Shown here piece by piece: positions 11,203 through 22,584 of a stretch of 64,000 bases of DNA (its first letter is position 1; each line of letters begins with the position of its first letter). The translations under genes were made by a program, and so were the position numbers. The stretch spans positions 61,568,871 to 61,632,870 of the forward strand of contig NC_057918.1 in assembly GCF_018873765.1 (NCBI RefSeq). The letters run 5' to 3'. The notes under the pieces were generated by a model, which was not told the origin of the DNA, searched no databases, and saw nothing but the letters and a program-made list of their open reading frames with translations. This DNA is from Telopea speciosissima (taxonomy: Eukaryota > Streptophyta > Magnoliopsida > Proteales > Proteaceae).

Positions 11203-12954
11203 ATGGAGACTCGAACGCAGCAACGTTCCTCAATAATATCCCGTGTTAACTCGTTCGTTGGAAACAGCCGAGTCGGAAAATATTTCAAACTCGACAAACG
11301 TGGCTCCACTTTCACAACCGAACTCCGTGCCGGAACAGCCACGTTTCTCACCATGGCTTACATCCTAGCAGTCAACGCAAGTATTCTCACTGATTCCGGC
11401 GGAACCTGTACCGTCGCCGACTGTGTCCCTCTCTGTAGCAACCCTTCCATCTCTATCTCCAACTGCGCCGCCTCAAACTTCACGGTGGTCCAACCCGGTG
11501 TGTCTTGCAAATTCGACCCCGTCAACCCGGGTTACACAGCTTGCCTCAACGGAGTCCGCCGTGATCTAATCGTCGCCACCGTCGCTTCTTCCCTCATCGG
11601 TTGTGTAATCATGGGTGGTTTCGCTAACCTTCCCTTAGCTTTAGCTCCTGGTATGGGCGCAAACGCTTACTTCGCTTACAGCGTTGTTGGCTTCCACGGC
11701 TCCGGCAACGTCACTTATGGAACAGCTTTAGCAGCGGTTTTCATCGAGGGGCTTATTTTTCTCTTAATTTCCGCAATTGGGTTAAGAACCAAACTCGCTA
11801 AACTCGTTCCTAAACCCGTCCGAATCTCTTCCTCTGCCGGAATCGGTCTTTTTCTCGCTTTTATTGGACTTCAAAGCGGTGAAGGACTCGGACTCGTTAG
11901 TTTCAGTTCTGCCACACTTGTTACAATCGGCGCGTGTCCAGCTAACTCACTCGCCTCCGTCGCTCCTGTAATAACTTATCCAAACGGCACCGTTGCTCTT
12001 ATGCCTGGTGGTACAGTTTCCGGTGGCATTCTTTGTTTAAATAACCAGATGCTTAGTCCGACTTTCTGGTTGGGTGCAGTTGGTTTCGTAATAATTGCTT
12101 ATTGTCTTGTGAAAAACATTAAAGGAGCGATGATATACGGTATAGTATTTGTAACAGCGATTTCATGGTTTCGTAACACTCAGGTTACCGCTTTCCCTAA
12201 CACTGACGCGGGCAACTCGGCTTATCAGTATTTCAAGCAAGTAGTTGACGTTCATGCCATCAACAGTACTAAAGGTGCGTTGGATTTTACGGGTATAAAT
12301 CAAGGGTATTTTTGGGAAGCTTTGGTAACATTTTTATATGTAGATATACTTGATACTACCGGAACGTTATATTCCATGGCTCGGTTCGCCGGGTTTGTTG
12401 ACTCAAACGGCGATTTCGAAGGTCAATATTTCGCTTTCATGTCTGATGCGACATCGATTGTGATTGGTTCGTTGTTGGGAACTTCACCGGTGACGGTTTT
12501 TATAGAATCGTCGACGGGGATAAGGGAAGGTGGGAGGACTGGATTAACGGCGTTAACGGTCGCTGGATTTTTCTTTTTGTCATTCTTTTTTACGCCGTTA
12601 TTGGCTTCGATACCTGTTTGGGCAGTTGGATCACCGTTGATTTTGGTTGGGGTTTTGATGATGAGATCAGTGGTGGAGATTGAATGGAATGATATGAAAC
12701 AGGCTATACCAGCGTTTGTCACTTTGATATTGATGCCAATGAGTTATTCGATTGCTTATGGATTGATTGGAGGGATTGGTACTTATATTGTTTTGCATTT
12801 ATGGGATTGGGGAGAGTTGGTGTTGGGGAAATTTGGGATTATAAAAATCAAAAAGGAGGAAAAACATGATTTGGTAGGGGTAAATGAGTCAAATGAAGAA
12901 CTTGGTCTTGAAGATGGGGACAAGAAGGGATCCGAGATTCAATTAGCAGTTTAA
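11203..12954 (+). CDS. AZG1: Adenine/guanine permease AZG1
   Basis: Complete intronless 583-codon gene for a plasma-membrane purine permease of the AzgA-like branch of the nucleobase:cation symporter-2 superfamily. Arabidopsis AZG1 takes up adenine and guanine and also transports cytokinin; that role is family knowledge. In the protein, TM1 begins near residue 46 ([13 protein letters not shown]). [15 protein letters not shown] (145-159), DILDTTGTL (382-390) and the [15 protein letters not shown] block (433-447) are the conserved substrate-site segments. A cysteine-rich extracytosolic loop (69-115) and a plant-type second loop (225-285) match AZG1 rather than bacterial AzgA. The highly charged C-tail (546-580) is cytosolic. 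The start is the first ATG after the TATA box and CT leader, followed by the SRVGKYFKL segment typical of AZG1 N-termini. Length agrees with Arabidopsis AZG1 (about 580). No frameshift or missing motif; very likely functional. AZG2 is the alternative but lacks this close fit. Confidence 0.95.
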   Translation: METRTQQRSSIISRVNSFVGNSRVGKYFKLDKRGSTFTTELRAGTATFLTMAYILAVNASILTDSGGTCTVADCVPLCSNPSISISNCAASNFTVVQPGVSCKFDPVNPGYTACLNGVRRDLIVATVASSLIGCVIMGGFANLPLALAPGMGANAYFAYSVVGFHGSGNVTYGTALAAVFIEGLIFLLISAIGLRTKLAKLVPKPVRISSSAGIGLFLAFIGLQSGEGLGLVSFSSATLVTIGACPANSLASVAPVITYPNGTVALMPGGTVSGGILCLNNQMLSPTFWLGAVGFVIIAYCLVKNIKGAMIYGIVFVTAISWFRNTQVTAFPNTDAGNSAYQYFKQVVDVHAINSTKGALDFTGINQGYFWEALVTFLYVDILDTTGTLYSMARFAGFVDSNGDFEGQYFAFMSDATSIVIGSLLGTSPVTVFIESSTGIREGGRTGLTALTVAGFFFLSFFFTPLLASIPVWAVGSPLILVGVLMMRSVVEIEWNDMKQAIPAFVTLILMPMSYSIAYGLIGGIGTYIVLHLWDWGELVLGKFGIIKIKKEEKHDLVGVNESNEELGLEDGDKKGSEIQLAV

Positions 12955-13514
12955 TTTTTTTTTCTTTTTTTTTTTTGTAATATCATACAAAAAGTTTGAT
13001 TTTTTTTTTTTCAGTTATTGTTACAGTGGATATATAAAAGAAGAGAAAAAGAGTAAAAGAAATTGTTTTTTTTTTTTTTGCGTGTAAGAAAAATTATAAA
13101 AAAAAATAATTCAATTGTATCAACCCCACATGATAAAAGAAATTGTTTTTTTTTTTTCCTTTCAATTATTGGCTATTCCATGATTGAGTGTCTTTTTATT
13201 TTTATTTATTTATTTTTATGCCACAAAATTACTTTTATAAGAGGAAAAGAGATAATTCATGACGTGTGAATGTGACATGTCATGGAGAAAAACTTAATGG
13301 GCCTGGGTCTTGCAATTGTTAAAAAAATTTCTATAAACCACTTATGGATTATAGAAATCATTTGTCTATTATCCTGCTTTCATCATACAAACAGAGTCAA
13401 AAAGATTTCATCAATTGAGAAATGCCATAAAGTAGAGTGAAAAAGCTCCCACGACCATCGTTTGCTTGATCCCTATATCAGTCAATCTACCTATCATCTC
13501 TTGACGAGTTTAGC
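12955..13514. other. AZG1 3' flank
   Basis: Starts with several T tracts (12956-12975, 13001-13011, 13068-13079, 13147-13157). No canonical AATAAA polyadenylation signal close to the stop codon was recognised. No gene. Confidence 0.5.
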
Positions 13515-13664
13515 TCGTCTCCAGGAAGGCGTGTGCCCAGGGTGCTGTCCGAGGACATCAAGCGGTTGAGCTGTGCCGCACACATTTTGGCACATCCCTA
13601 AGGATGTGTCCGGCACAATCCAACGGCTGGTAGCACCCTGGGTGTTCCCTGCTCCCTGGAGACG
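13515..13664. mobile_element. GC-rich hairpin element
   Basis: A 150-bp inverted structure: CGTCTCCAGG at the left pairs with CCTGGAGACG at the right, and inside CCCAGGGTGCTGTCC pairs with GGTAGCACCCTGGG. The central CACACATTTTGGCACATCC / GGATGTGTCCGGCAC forms the loop. MITE-like; no TSD resolved. Confidence 0.55.
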
Positions 13665-14974
13665 ATCCTGATCCCCTCTTGACAGTCCATCCACACCACT
13701 ACACATGTCCACTCATGTTCTTTCGCTCCTTGCAAGCCCTGATACAATCCTCGTATTTTTGACTCCTGAGGATTCCGTACAAAAGCCAATGTGACCTACA
13801 AACTAAGAGCTAAATAGTAAGCTCATAACTGTCATCATAGATAATGATACACGGAACACGAATTGATAATCTTAGGTACTCATCAACAGTTAGAACATAA
13901 TCATAATTTTGGGGAATGATTAGATCAATACTCAAGGGAAAGGGAAGGAGTTTAAGATGATAAACACATTTCTCAATCAATCGTTTCAACATCATTGGGT
14001 TAGGATTCAACTGATGAAAAATTATAGCATTATGACCCATTCAAAAGGAAATAAAAAGTGATAGCAACAATTGAGACAAAAGACTGAATAAAGGACTCAA
14101 TTAGATTTTAAAGGGTTGGTGAGAGATCATGATAAAAAATGCCACTCATTTTCCAGCTCTTTGTGGCAAAAACGACAATAAGGATCAATAGGTAAAGTAG
14201 CTAGAAGCTAACTTACTCTTGACACACAATGCACCTACAAGCACTTTTCATCAAAAAACAAAAAACAAAAAAAAAAAATTCGGGAGAACCCTTAGATGTC
14301 ACACAACGGCTAATGCGCCAGAACAAGGCGAGCCAAAGGCTCACTTTCGCCCCGCAAAGAGTCAGGCGTGCACCAGAACCAAGCTGAAAAACTACAATGC
14401 GTGCGTTAACGCAACGGTGCTCGTAGATCCGCTTTACTCCGCCCAAGTACTTGCTGGATTCGCCCCTAGCTGATCTACGACCATCCTGAGCGCTGACCTT
14501 CTTCATATGTCTTTCTATTTGCATATGTTTTAAGTTTCCATAGCGTTCTTGCAAACCGCCTAACATTATGAATAAATTCATTTGTTTTTATGAATGAATT
14601 ATGCATAATGTGGATTAATTGATTGAACAAAAACAAATCTAAAATTAGTTATATAAGGAAACCATGGATCATGCCATATTGAAATATATATTAGCACTAA
14701 TAACCACTTTCCAACATGCTAAATTTTGAAGATATGAAATCACCTTAATAATACTCATCCAAATAATGGAGGCTTTCTTAGACACTACAGAGGGATGAAT
14801 CAAATTATTATTTGGGAAATACCTCCCCTTAAGAATCTTTTCTCAATATTGATTAGATTAAGTAACCTTGCCAACTTGAAAAGTAATGCTTTATTATGAA
14901 TTGATAGTAGTCTAAATCCTAAACTACATAATGACTTAGGTCTACACAGGCTATGCTACCCCGCATGACTCCAT
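13665..14974. other. Gene-free stretch
   Basis: No recognisable gene. A locally GC-rich patch at about 14280-14490 stands out from its AT-rich surroundings, but its open frames on both strands match nothing I know. Confidence 0.4.
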
Positions 14975-15320
14975 CTATGTTGCCCTTCTCCATCCCCCTC
15001 CTGTTGGAAGAACAATGCCTTGTATTCCTTTGCATGCATTAGTGGGTTGATTTTGAAGGACCGTGGAGTTGTGGTTTAAAAAACCCGTTGTTAATTAGAT
15101 GTGTATGACAGCGGTTTCAAACAATCGTCGTTAAATATATGTATATGGCAGTGGTTCTTCTTAACTACTGCAATAAAAATCATTTATGTTGCCCTTCTCC
15201 ATCCCTCTCTTGTTGGGAGTACAATGCCCTGTATTCCTTCGCTTGCATTAGTGGGCTGATTTTGAAGGGTCGTGGAGTAGTGGTTTAAAATAACCATCGT
15301 TACTTAGTTGTATATGGCAA
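14975..15320. repeat. 210-bp tandem repeat, CACTA-like subterminal sequence
   Basis: A segment beginning TATGTTGCCCTTCTCCATCC recurs at 15185, 210 bp later, with about 85-90% identity by eye. Both units contain GTGGTTTAAAA-AACC and CGTCGTTAA / CATCGTTAC motifs in alternating orientation, similar to subterminal repeats of CACTA (En/Spm) transposons. No CACTA terminus was identified, so the class is tentative. Confidence 0.45.
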
Positions 15321-15620
15321 CTGTGGGTACCGCGACCTCCGGATGCGGGTCTTCATCCACCTTGCAGGCAGGTCCGAAGCTTCGAGGTCCCTTTGCGACA
15401 AGGATGTTTGGGTTCATATTATATACATATTAAAATAAATAGTCGCCACCTAAGATTTGGGCCTAGGACCTAATAGGGGTAGCCCCATCCAAGGTAAATA
15501 GAAAAGGTTACATGATTTCGTATGGTATGGTCAGAGAGTCTAGGTAGGTGGTCAGGTTACGAGAGCGGGAAAGTATTACCACCCCATCTCGTCCGGTTAA
15601 ATCGATCTTTCTACTAGATG
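15321..15620. mobile_element. LTR-retroelement-like fragment
   Basis: Contains AGTCGCCACCTAAGATTTGG, TAGGACCTAATAGGGG and GAGAGCGGGAAAG, wording that recurs around the LTR/leader of plant Gypsy elements. Ends and coding domains are not visible. Confidence 0.35.
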
Positions 15621-16606
15621 CTTGATTTTAAATATTTTCTCATAATGATATGTCTTATGCCAACATGCAAGGCTAACTTGAAATGCATTAATCACAAGAA
15701 AGAAAAATACACATGCTATTCTTATAACTAAAAAAGAAAAGAAAAAAAATGCTATATACACTAACACAAATTACTTTGATGATCTAAATTGTGTCAAAAG
15801 TAAGGAAAAAAGTAAAGATGTATACCTGCGAGTAAAGCCAACAAAATGAAGAAAATACGAAAAATGTAAAATGTGTGATGTCACCCAGCTCAAGTGGAGA
15901 CGGACAATCAGATTGCTTCTCTCTCATTGGACATAGTAACGACTGTTAAAGAACTTTTGTTACTCGAGCTTCGGGAAGAGTAATGGTTATGAAAAGGACT
16001 TTTATAATTTAGACTTCGAATAGGGTAACAGTGTCATGAAGGACTAACCCATTGCTCGATCTTCGGATAGAATAATGGTGTCACATGAGACCAATGGAGG
16101 CTACTTGAGAGGGATTTGGTGGAAAAAAAGTGGGAAAATAAACATCAGAATTAATCAAGTTCAACACACAATTGGCCCTACTATCCTATTGGGAAAAAGT
16201 TTCTTAAGCATTTTCCTTTGTAAGTAAGATTCACAAGTCAGATAGGATTGTACTTTTCAACTTTCTACAACTCCTCTGCTCACCAACTTATTTATCTACT
16301 CTACTCCAATATGGCTTAGTTCAAGATGCCATAGATACATGGTATTTATTAGAGATCTTTTTTTTCCTTCTTTCAAATATGTTGTTACCATATTGGAACT
16401 AACTATTTCAATTGAAACTGATTTAAAAAATACAAACCAATTTCTTTAAAATCAGAAGTAATAAACGTACTATTAAATCAACAATAAGATTTGAATTTAA
16501 ATGAAAGAAGTATCAAGTAACCCATTTTGAAACAAAAACAATGTTCCTCTTGAAACTAGAAATAGTTAAGAATTATTTAAAGCTATAGTTCCAGTATCAT
16601 TAAAAG
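15621..16606. other. Gene-free stretch
   Basis: AT-rich; contains loose repeats around 15940-16090 (several TCGAxCTTCGxATAG-like phrases about 60 bp apart). No gene recognised. Confidence 0.35.
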
Positions 16607-17560
16607 TTATGTTCCAACAACAATGATTTTTGCCTCATCTCCTATACCGGCCCTCAAATGTAGCTCAATTTTTCGGAGTCTTCTTAGCTCTTTGAACCTA
16701 TGGAACATATTGCAAACATGGACGGTAGTTGGTCCAACCAACAAATAAGAATCAATTAAGACAAAAGATTTGGAAATATCTTCTTCTGGCTTCTTCTTCA
16801 AGATAACCAGCAGGTAGATCCTACATTTCTCTTCCAGTGACACAGTTTGCCGTAATAGAAATAGTTTTCACCAACCTTTCTTTGAACCCCACCCCCCTGA
16901 ACTTTGGGAGCATTAGCTTTGTTCTTTCCATGTAACATTGTTCTTCGTACCTTTCATTTTTGAATTCGAAGACTTATGTTTCAGTTGCCATCGCTAATGC
17001 CTTCTCTCTTCTCATGGTAGTCTCAGCCTCAGTAAGCACATTCGTCAATTTTGACAAATTATGCACTTCTACCTTATTCAAGTAAAAGTTCATAATAAAG
17101 AAACTATAGCAAACAGGCAATGAGGCTAAGATGATCTCAACCTTGTAATCAATGTCGAAGGTAGTCCCATAGCTTTCAAAGTCTTAAAAATATTTTGTCA
17201 TCTTAATCAGATGGTTAAACATTAGAATTCCTTGAGACATTTTTTGTAGTATGAAGCATTGTAGAGAAGATTGGCGAACAAGAAGATTTTGTAATGTATC
17301 ATGTAGATGCTTTATAACATGTTTGCCAGTCTAAAAATCATCGCATAAGTCCTGGATGGACTTATCAAAAGAACTAAGAAGAAGGACCCTAGCATGTGAG
17401 TCTTTTTCCTAAAAAGTCGATCTTTTAGTCTTTTTGCTCCTCTATGTTATATAGTGAGGCAAATGGGGTGGGTCCTGTTCAAGTACTGAGTGAATATTTT
17501 AAGACGATTATCATCAAGGAGGGAATTTATAACAATGTACGTAGTTCAACATATTAGAAA
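16607..17560 (-). pseudogene. Decayed Copia gag (UBN2-type) fragment
   Basis: Minus-strand frames, with several stops and shifts, reproduce the plant Copia gag pattern: a SLPVCYSFFIMNFYLNKVEVHN segment (usual form SLP-SF-FVMNYNMNK), a following TEAETTMRREKA coiled helix, and then the zinc-knuckle position. In the knuckle (about 16830-16870) the first two metal-binding cysteines have become tyrosines (YFYYGKLCHWKRN). Downstream IDSYLLVGPTTVHVCNM matches the start of the protease/spacer region. Non-functional. The upstream leader continues into the 1.2-kb repeat starting at 17787. Confidence 0.6.
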
Positions 17561-18178
17561 TCAACAATCATTTAAAAATGTATTAATATGCATTAACATA
17601 ACCATTCAACCAAGAAAACATATGTGATAACATTCAATATCACTTCACATTCTAAGTTTCCCTCGTAACTTAAAATGCGAATTGAAATCTATTAATCCAT
17701 AACACATAACTTAGCATGTCAGAGTTCATTAAATGTATCATAACTGGAAGGAATATGTTGTCTGTCTCTTCCTTTTCGTGAGGGATAAAACTTTCAATAT
17801 ATTTGGTCACTTGATTATCATATCCATTCATATACCGATCAATTTAGTGTGAATCACATACTGCAGAAACTATCCCACTGACACATTGACACTCCCACTC
17901 TTTATGTCCACTCCTTATCTCATAAGAAATGAATATGATTCATATCTTCAATAAACTCAAGTATTAGCCTATTAGAGTTCTACAAGAACTCAAAAAGATT
18001 CTTACACTCACCATTGATAGGAGACAAGGGTTCTTTACCGTCTGAAACAATCCTTTTAACCCACTTGCCACTTGCTTTAATATTATGAGGGATATATATA
18101 TGATAGCACCGTAATAAAATTTCATCACATGTATAAGGCATCTCATAAATATAACAACTCATGTAAAGAATAAATATG

Positions 18179-18266
18179 GGTAATAACGTTTGTGAACCTC
18201 AGGGGGATACATAGAATTTTTTAAAATTGGGGGTTATAATTATACTTTCGATATACCTCAGATATT
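18179..18266 (+). mobile_element. MULE terminal-repeat remnant (truncated)
   Basis: ACGTTTGTGAACCTCAGGGGG... CTTTCGATATACCTCAG matches the right TIR of the MULE at 28.7 kb but lacks the last about 25 bp that the right-hand repeat copy still carries (21781-21887). Confidence 0.6.
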
Positions 18267-18704
18267 ACTAACGTGATATATTCATTTTATTATATGGGGA
18301 GCCCACCTAGTGGATAAAGATGGGTAAGAAAAGTATTGATCACAATGGAAATAAAGTAATAGGATAACTTTTTTCTCTTTCCATTTGGTACACATGAAAA
18401 AAGGCAAATTAAGGGACAAATAATAATAACAATAATGGGATCAAATAAAAGGCATAGTTTAAAAGGCAAATGTTGGATAAAGATCCATCCATCCATCCAT
18501 CGATGGATGGTAGACTTTGGATATTCTTCTTTCTCTCTCTCTCTCTCTCTCACATTAACACAAACATGATTATTTTCTAATATCACTATTGGTTCATTAA
18601 CATTCTCATTCACCACCTAAAACCAAAACCCATATAGAGAGATAGAGAGAAAGAGGTATATATATATAAATGTAGAGTACTAGAAAGAGAACATATTCTT
18701 GAAG

Positions 18705-18824
18705 ATGATGAAACAATGTGAAGGTATTGGTTGTTTGTTATGTGTTATTTTTATGATCACTCTTCTCTTGTCTGTTAAAAGATGGAAGAATAGAAAAATT
18801 AGAAAAAAGATGTTTTTACTTTAG
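18705..18824 (+). CDS. Hypothetical 39-aa membrane-peptide ORF
   Basis: ATG ATG start 36 bp after a TATATATAAA run. The predicted peptide has a hydrophobic segment (residues 9-24, GCLLCVIFMITLLLSV) followed by a basic tail KRWKNRKIRKK. The duplicate ORF at 22305 is also open. The two differ by five replacement and two silent changes, which does not suggest protein-level constraint. I do not recognise a family; it may be chance. Confidence 0.2.
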   Translation: MMKQCEGIGCLLCVIFMITLLLSVKRWKNRKIRKKMFLL

Positions 18825-18984
18825 GGAAGAGTAGTTTCAAAGAAGGATTGGATCTTTTTATCATTGATAGATAGATAGGTAGGGACACTTCTTTGTGAGG
18901 TTCTTAAACAAACATGTGGCTATTGGGTATGCCACGTGTCTTGCATTATTTGTTGCTTCTAAGGGCAATAAGCATTTTATAAAG

Positions 18985-20323
18985 TAGGGTTAGTAGTTAA
19001 GGGTTATACCTAGGTACGTGGGATAGATTATTTTGATATCTACTCCCCAGTCTGTCATTTGACAACGATAAGGATTTTTCTTGTCATAGCATCTATTGAG
19101 CACTATGTTGTGCATCAAATGGATATAAAAACAACTTTTCTAAATGGAAATCTAACAGAAGAAATCTACATGAACCAACCTGAAGGGTTTGTCATGGAAG
19201 GTTCTGAAAAGAGAGTTTATAAATTAAACAAATCTTTCTATGATCTTAAACAAGTACCTAAATTGTGGCATGAGAAGTTTGGCAAGACAGTGAAGAGCCT
19301 TGGTTTTCGGACTAGCAACTCAGATAAGTGCCTTTATTTTTTATCTGAGTCAAACAAGGTCACGATTATTTGCTTGTATGTAGATGACATGTTGATTCTA
19401 GGTTTTGATCTTTCTATAGTGAGTGACATTAAATAAACCTTGTCCAAAGAATTCGACATGAAAGATCTTAGTGTGGTAGACACCATTCATGGGATGAGAG
19501 TAAGTTTCAGTGAGCAAGGATCACCCTTAGTCAGTCTTATTACATTGAGAAACTACTTTCTAGTTGAGGGTACAATTATTGTAAATCGATTGAGACGCTC
19601 TATGACTATAACAAACGGTTGAAATCTAACACAGGTGACACCATGAATTAGTTAAAATATTATAAACTGATTGGTAGTCTCATGTATGTAATGAGTTGCA
19701 CTAGGCCAGACATAGCCTTTACGGTAGGCATGTTGAGTCGTTTCACTAGTAATCCTGGAAAAGAGTATTGGGATATCCTGACGAGGCTGATGAGATATTT
19801 TAAAGGTATTCTAAGTTATGCTCTCTGTTATACTGGACATCCTCCAACTTTGGAAGGATATTCTGATGCATCTTGGTGTTCAGATTTGGGAGACAGCAGA
19901 TCCATCAGCTATTATGTATTTACACTAGGAGGAGCAGCTGTAGCATGGAAGTCCAGGAGACAGACTGGTATTGCTCTATCATCTATAAAATCAAAATTTT
20001 ATGCTCTAGCTTCTGCGGGAGATAAAGTAGAGTGGATAAAGGATCTGATCATGGATATTCCATTGAGGAGTTTAAAGTTAAACTCTATATCTATATTCTG
20101 TGATAATTAAGCAACAAAGACGATAATGAATAACTCACTCTTTAATGGTAAGAGGAGACACATCAGGCTGAAATAGGTCATGCTGAATTATCGAACAGAA
20201 CAAGGGATTATCACTTTGATTGATGTGAAATCAAAGGATAATACGACAGATACTCTTACAAAGGGATTGAACAAAGATTGAACATTCAAAACTATAGGAG
20301 AAATGGAGTTAAAGACCATTTAG
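18985..20323 (+). pseudogene. Copia reverse transcriptase-RNase H, 5'-truncated
   Basis: Begins in the RT domain (GYT-VRGIDYFDIYSPV) and continues through HQMDIKTTFLNG (about 19110-19150), FYDLKQVPKLWHEKF and the catalytic YVDDM box at about 19377-19391. RNase H follows: SCTRPDIAFTVGMLSRF, YSDASWCSDLGDSRS, and a C-terminal DVKSKDNTTDTLTKGL. It is broken by an in-frame stop near 19434, a frameshift between about 19560 and 19680, and stops near 20108 and 20177. Gag, protease and integrase are absent upstream; the fragment starts abruptly at the repeat junction. Its 3' LTR follows. Confidence 0.9.
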
Positions 20324-20443
20324 TCAGGTCTTAACCTAACCCAGTATTATTTTGAATTATTCGAATCTCATCTAGCTTTGGAAAGCATTCGGGACAGTTT
20401 GAATGTTTCAAATAACCTAGTTAGGTTACTAAGTATGGGGGTT

Positions 20444-21397
20444 TGTGAAACCATTCTAAACTTGATGGTGTAGCAAAATTTTCATGTGAAGTTTCCTTAC
20501 TTCGTTATTCCACAAAGAAATATGAAAAATATCTGATATGTTTCAATGATATTGTGCTAGTCTTTATATCATTCTGAATTTGATAATATGTCTTTCATAG
20601 TATGGTGTACCATTCCAGATTTGATGGTACAATATAAATCTATGACTGATATGACAAACACAGTATTTCAAATGGAAACATAGTATGGTCCTTGTGATAG
20701 AGATTATATAGCATCGATTTCTAGTAAGAAAACTTGATGATGATGCTTATTAGTTTTTATTTATTTATTTACCTTCAGCCATATATGGAATGTATTAAGT
20801 TCTTATTGTTGAACTAGATACTATTGTGCAAATGATTGAATTCATGTTACTTATAAAATTCATATTTGACAAATTATAGAAAATGACGAAGATGGAGGAG
20901 AACGGTTGAACCTTGATCTCGATGAGGATGACTTGATGAATAAAGTCACATGGATTGCAATGACTTTTCTTTATTTCTTTTGGTTTAACCACTTGCATGT
21001 GGAACTTCGGATTTATTGTTGGGTTTAGTTTTGACCTAAAACCCTAGTTTTATTTTTTGAAGTTTACTTACTTGATTCATTGGATTGTTGATATTCAACT
21101 TATTTAATTTATTTTGATCAATTACTAATTGAACAATGGTTTCTATTCATGTGTGGTGGATATATGTAGAACATAGGAGGAGATTATAAAGGTATTATGA
21201 TAATATCCTTTTATATGTTCAAATATAATCTTACTTGTATTATGGCTCAAGCTATGAGGGGCAATCTAGTAGCCCATCTAACCTAAACCCTAGTTTTCCT
21301 ATAAATACTAGTTGGAGGTTGCAGTCTAGATATTCCAAACTTGATACTCATGGTGTAATGCTTTAAGCAACCAGTGCTTAAACCCTAAACACTAACA
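20444..21397 (+). mobile_element. Probable 3' LTR of the truncated Copia element
   Basis: A purine-rich tract AAGTATGGGGG (about 20431-20441) precedes TGTGAAACC, and the segment ends CTAACA at 21397. A TATAAATA box at about 21300-21307, near the 3' end, fits the U3-R boundary. Homology to the left repeat resumes at the very next base (21398), which independently supports the right boundary. The left boundary is less certain; a shorter LTR starting TGTTGGG near 21018 is possible. Confidence 0.55.
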
Positions 21398-21780
21398 AAA
21401 ACTTCCAATATATTTGGCCACTTGATTATCATGTCCATTCATATACCGATCAATTTAGTATAAATCACATACTGCAAAAACTATCCCACTGACGAAATGA
21501 CACTCCCACTCTTTATGTCCACCCCTTATCTCATAAGAAATGAATGTGATCCATATCTTCAATAAACTCAAGTATTAGCCTATTAGAGTTCTACAAGAAC
21601 TCAAAAAGATTCTTACACTCATCATTGATAGGAGGCCAGGGTTCTTTATCATCTGAAACAATCCTTTTAACCCACTTGCTTTAATATTATGAGGGATATA
21701 TATAGATGATAGCACTGTAATAAAATTTCATCGCATGTATTAGGCATCTCCTAAACCTAACAACTCATGTAAAAATAAAT

Positions 21781-21887
21781 ATGGGTAATAACGTTTGTGA
21801 GCCTAGGGGGTACACCGAATTTTTCAAAACTAGGGTTTATAATTACACTTTCGAAATACCTTAGGGGTGGTATGTATAAATTACCCA
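21781..21887 (+). mobile_element. MULE terminal-repeat remnant (end intact)
   Basis: Ends CCTTAGGGGTGGTATGTAT followed by AAATTACCC, the same terminus as the right TIR of the MULE at 27369-28712. No facing partner TIR was found, so it is a solo end. Confidence 0.6.
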
Positions 21888-22122
21888 ATAAATATTTAAA
21901 TACATATTCATTTTATTATGTGGGGAACCCACCTAGTAGAAAAAGATGGATAAAAAAGATATTGATCACAATGGAAAGAAAGCAATATGATAACTTTTTT
22001 CTCTTTCCATTTGGTACACATGGAAAAAGGCAAATTAAGGGACAAATAATAATAATAATGGAATCAAATCAAGGCATAATTTAAAAGGCAAATGTTGGAG
22101 AATGATCCATGGTGGACTTTGG

Positions 22123-22164
<42 letters not shown>

Positions 22165-22304
22165 CGTGGTTATTTTCTAATATCACTACTGGTTCATTAA
22201 CATTCTCATTCACCACCTAAAACCAAAACCCAATTATAGAGAGACAGAGAGAAAGAGGTATATATATAAATGTAGAGTACTAGAAAGAGAACATATTCTT
22301 GAAG

Positions 22305-22424
22305 ATGATGAAACAATGTGAAGGTACTGGTTGTTTGTTATGTGTTATTTTTATGATCATTCCTTTCTTGTCCCTTAAAAGATGGAAGAATAGAAAAATT
22401 AGAAAAAAAATGTTTTTACTTTAG
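22305..22424 (+). CDS. Hypothetical 39-aa ORF, second copy
   Basis: Counterpart of the ORF at 18705 in the right repeat: same start context and length, hydrophobic core and KRWKNRKIRKK tail, with L/P, T/I and V/L replacements in the hydrophobic part. Probably not under selection. Confidence 0.2.
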   Translation: MMKQCEGTGCLLCVIFMIIPFLSLKRWKNRKIRKKMFLL

Positions 22425-22584
22425 GGAAGAGTAGTTTTAAAGAAGGATTGGATCTTTTTATCATTGATAGATAGATAGGTAGGGACACTTCTTTGTGAGA
22501 TTCTTAATCAGACATGTGGCCATTGGATATGCCACGTGTCTTGCATTATTTGTTGCTTCTAAGGGCAATAAGCATATTATAAAG

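Larger units (their letters stand above)
17787..18984 (+). repeat. 1.2-kb direct repeat, left copy
   Basis: Almost line-for-line match to 21398-22584, with small indels (for example a 4-bp ATCC array at 18486-18506 only here). It contains a decayed MULE terminal-repeat segment (18179-18266), a CT tract (18531-18551), a TATA-like run (18657-18669) and a 39-codon ORF. Its right end abuts the truncated Copia reverse transcriptase exactly at 18984/18985. Confidence 0.85.
21398..22584 (+). repeat. 1.2-kb direct repeat, right copy
   Basis: Matches 17787-18984. It starts immediately after the Copia LTR terminus and ends at ATAAAG, where the left copy is fused to the Copia RT. It has a longer CT array (22127-22160) and lacks the ATCC array of the left copy. 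Confidence 0.85.

Noticed and set aside
12423-12722. 99-codon frame antisense to AZG1
   Set aside because: Shadow of the conserved permease coding sequence; no independent evidence.
14219-14480. GC-rich patch with open frames as a possible transferred gene
   Set aside because: Short, overlapping frames on both strands with no recognisable motif; insufficient support.
17787-22584. The 1.2-kb direct repeats as the LTR pair of the Copia element between them
   Set aside because: The internal Copia ends with its own polypurine-like tract and LTR before the right repeat. The left repeat is followed directly by mid-RT with no primer-binding site, and the repeat contains a MULE end and a gag leader in the opposite orientation.
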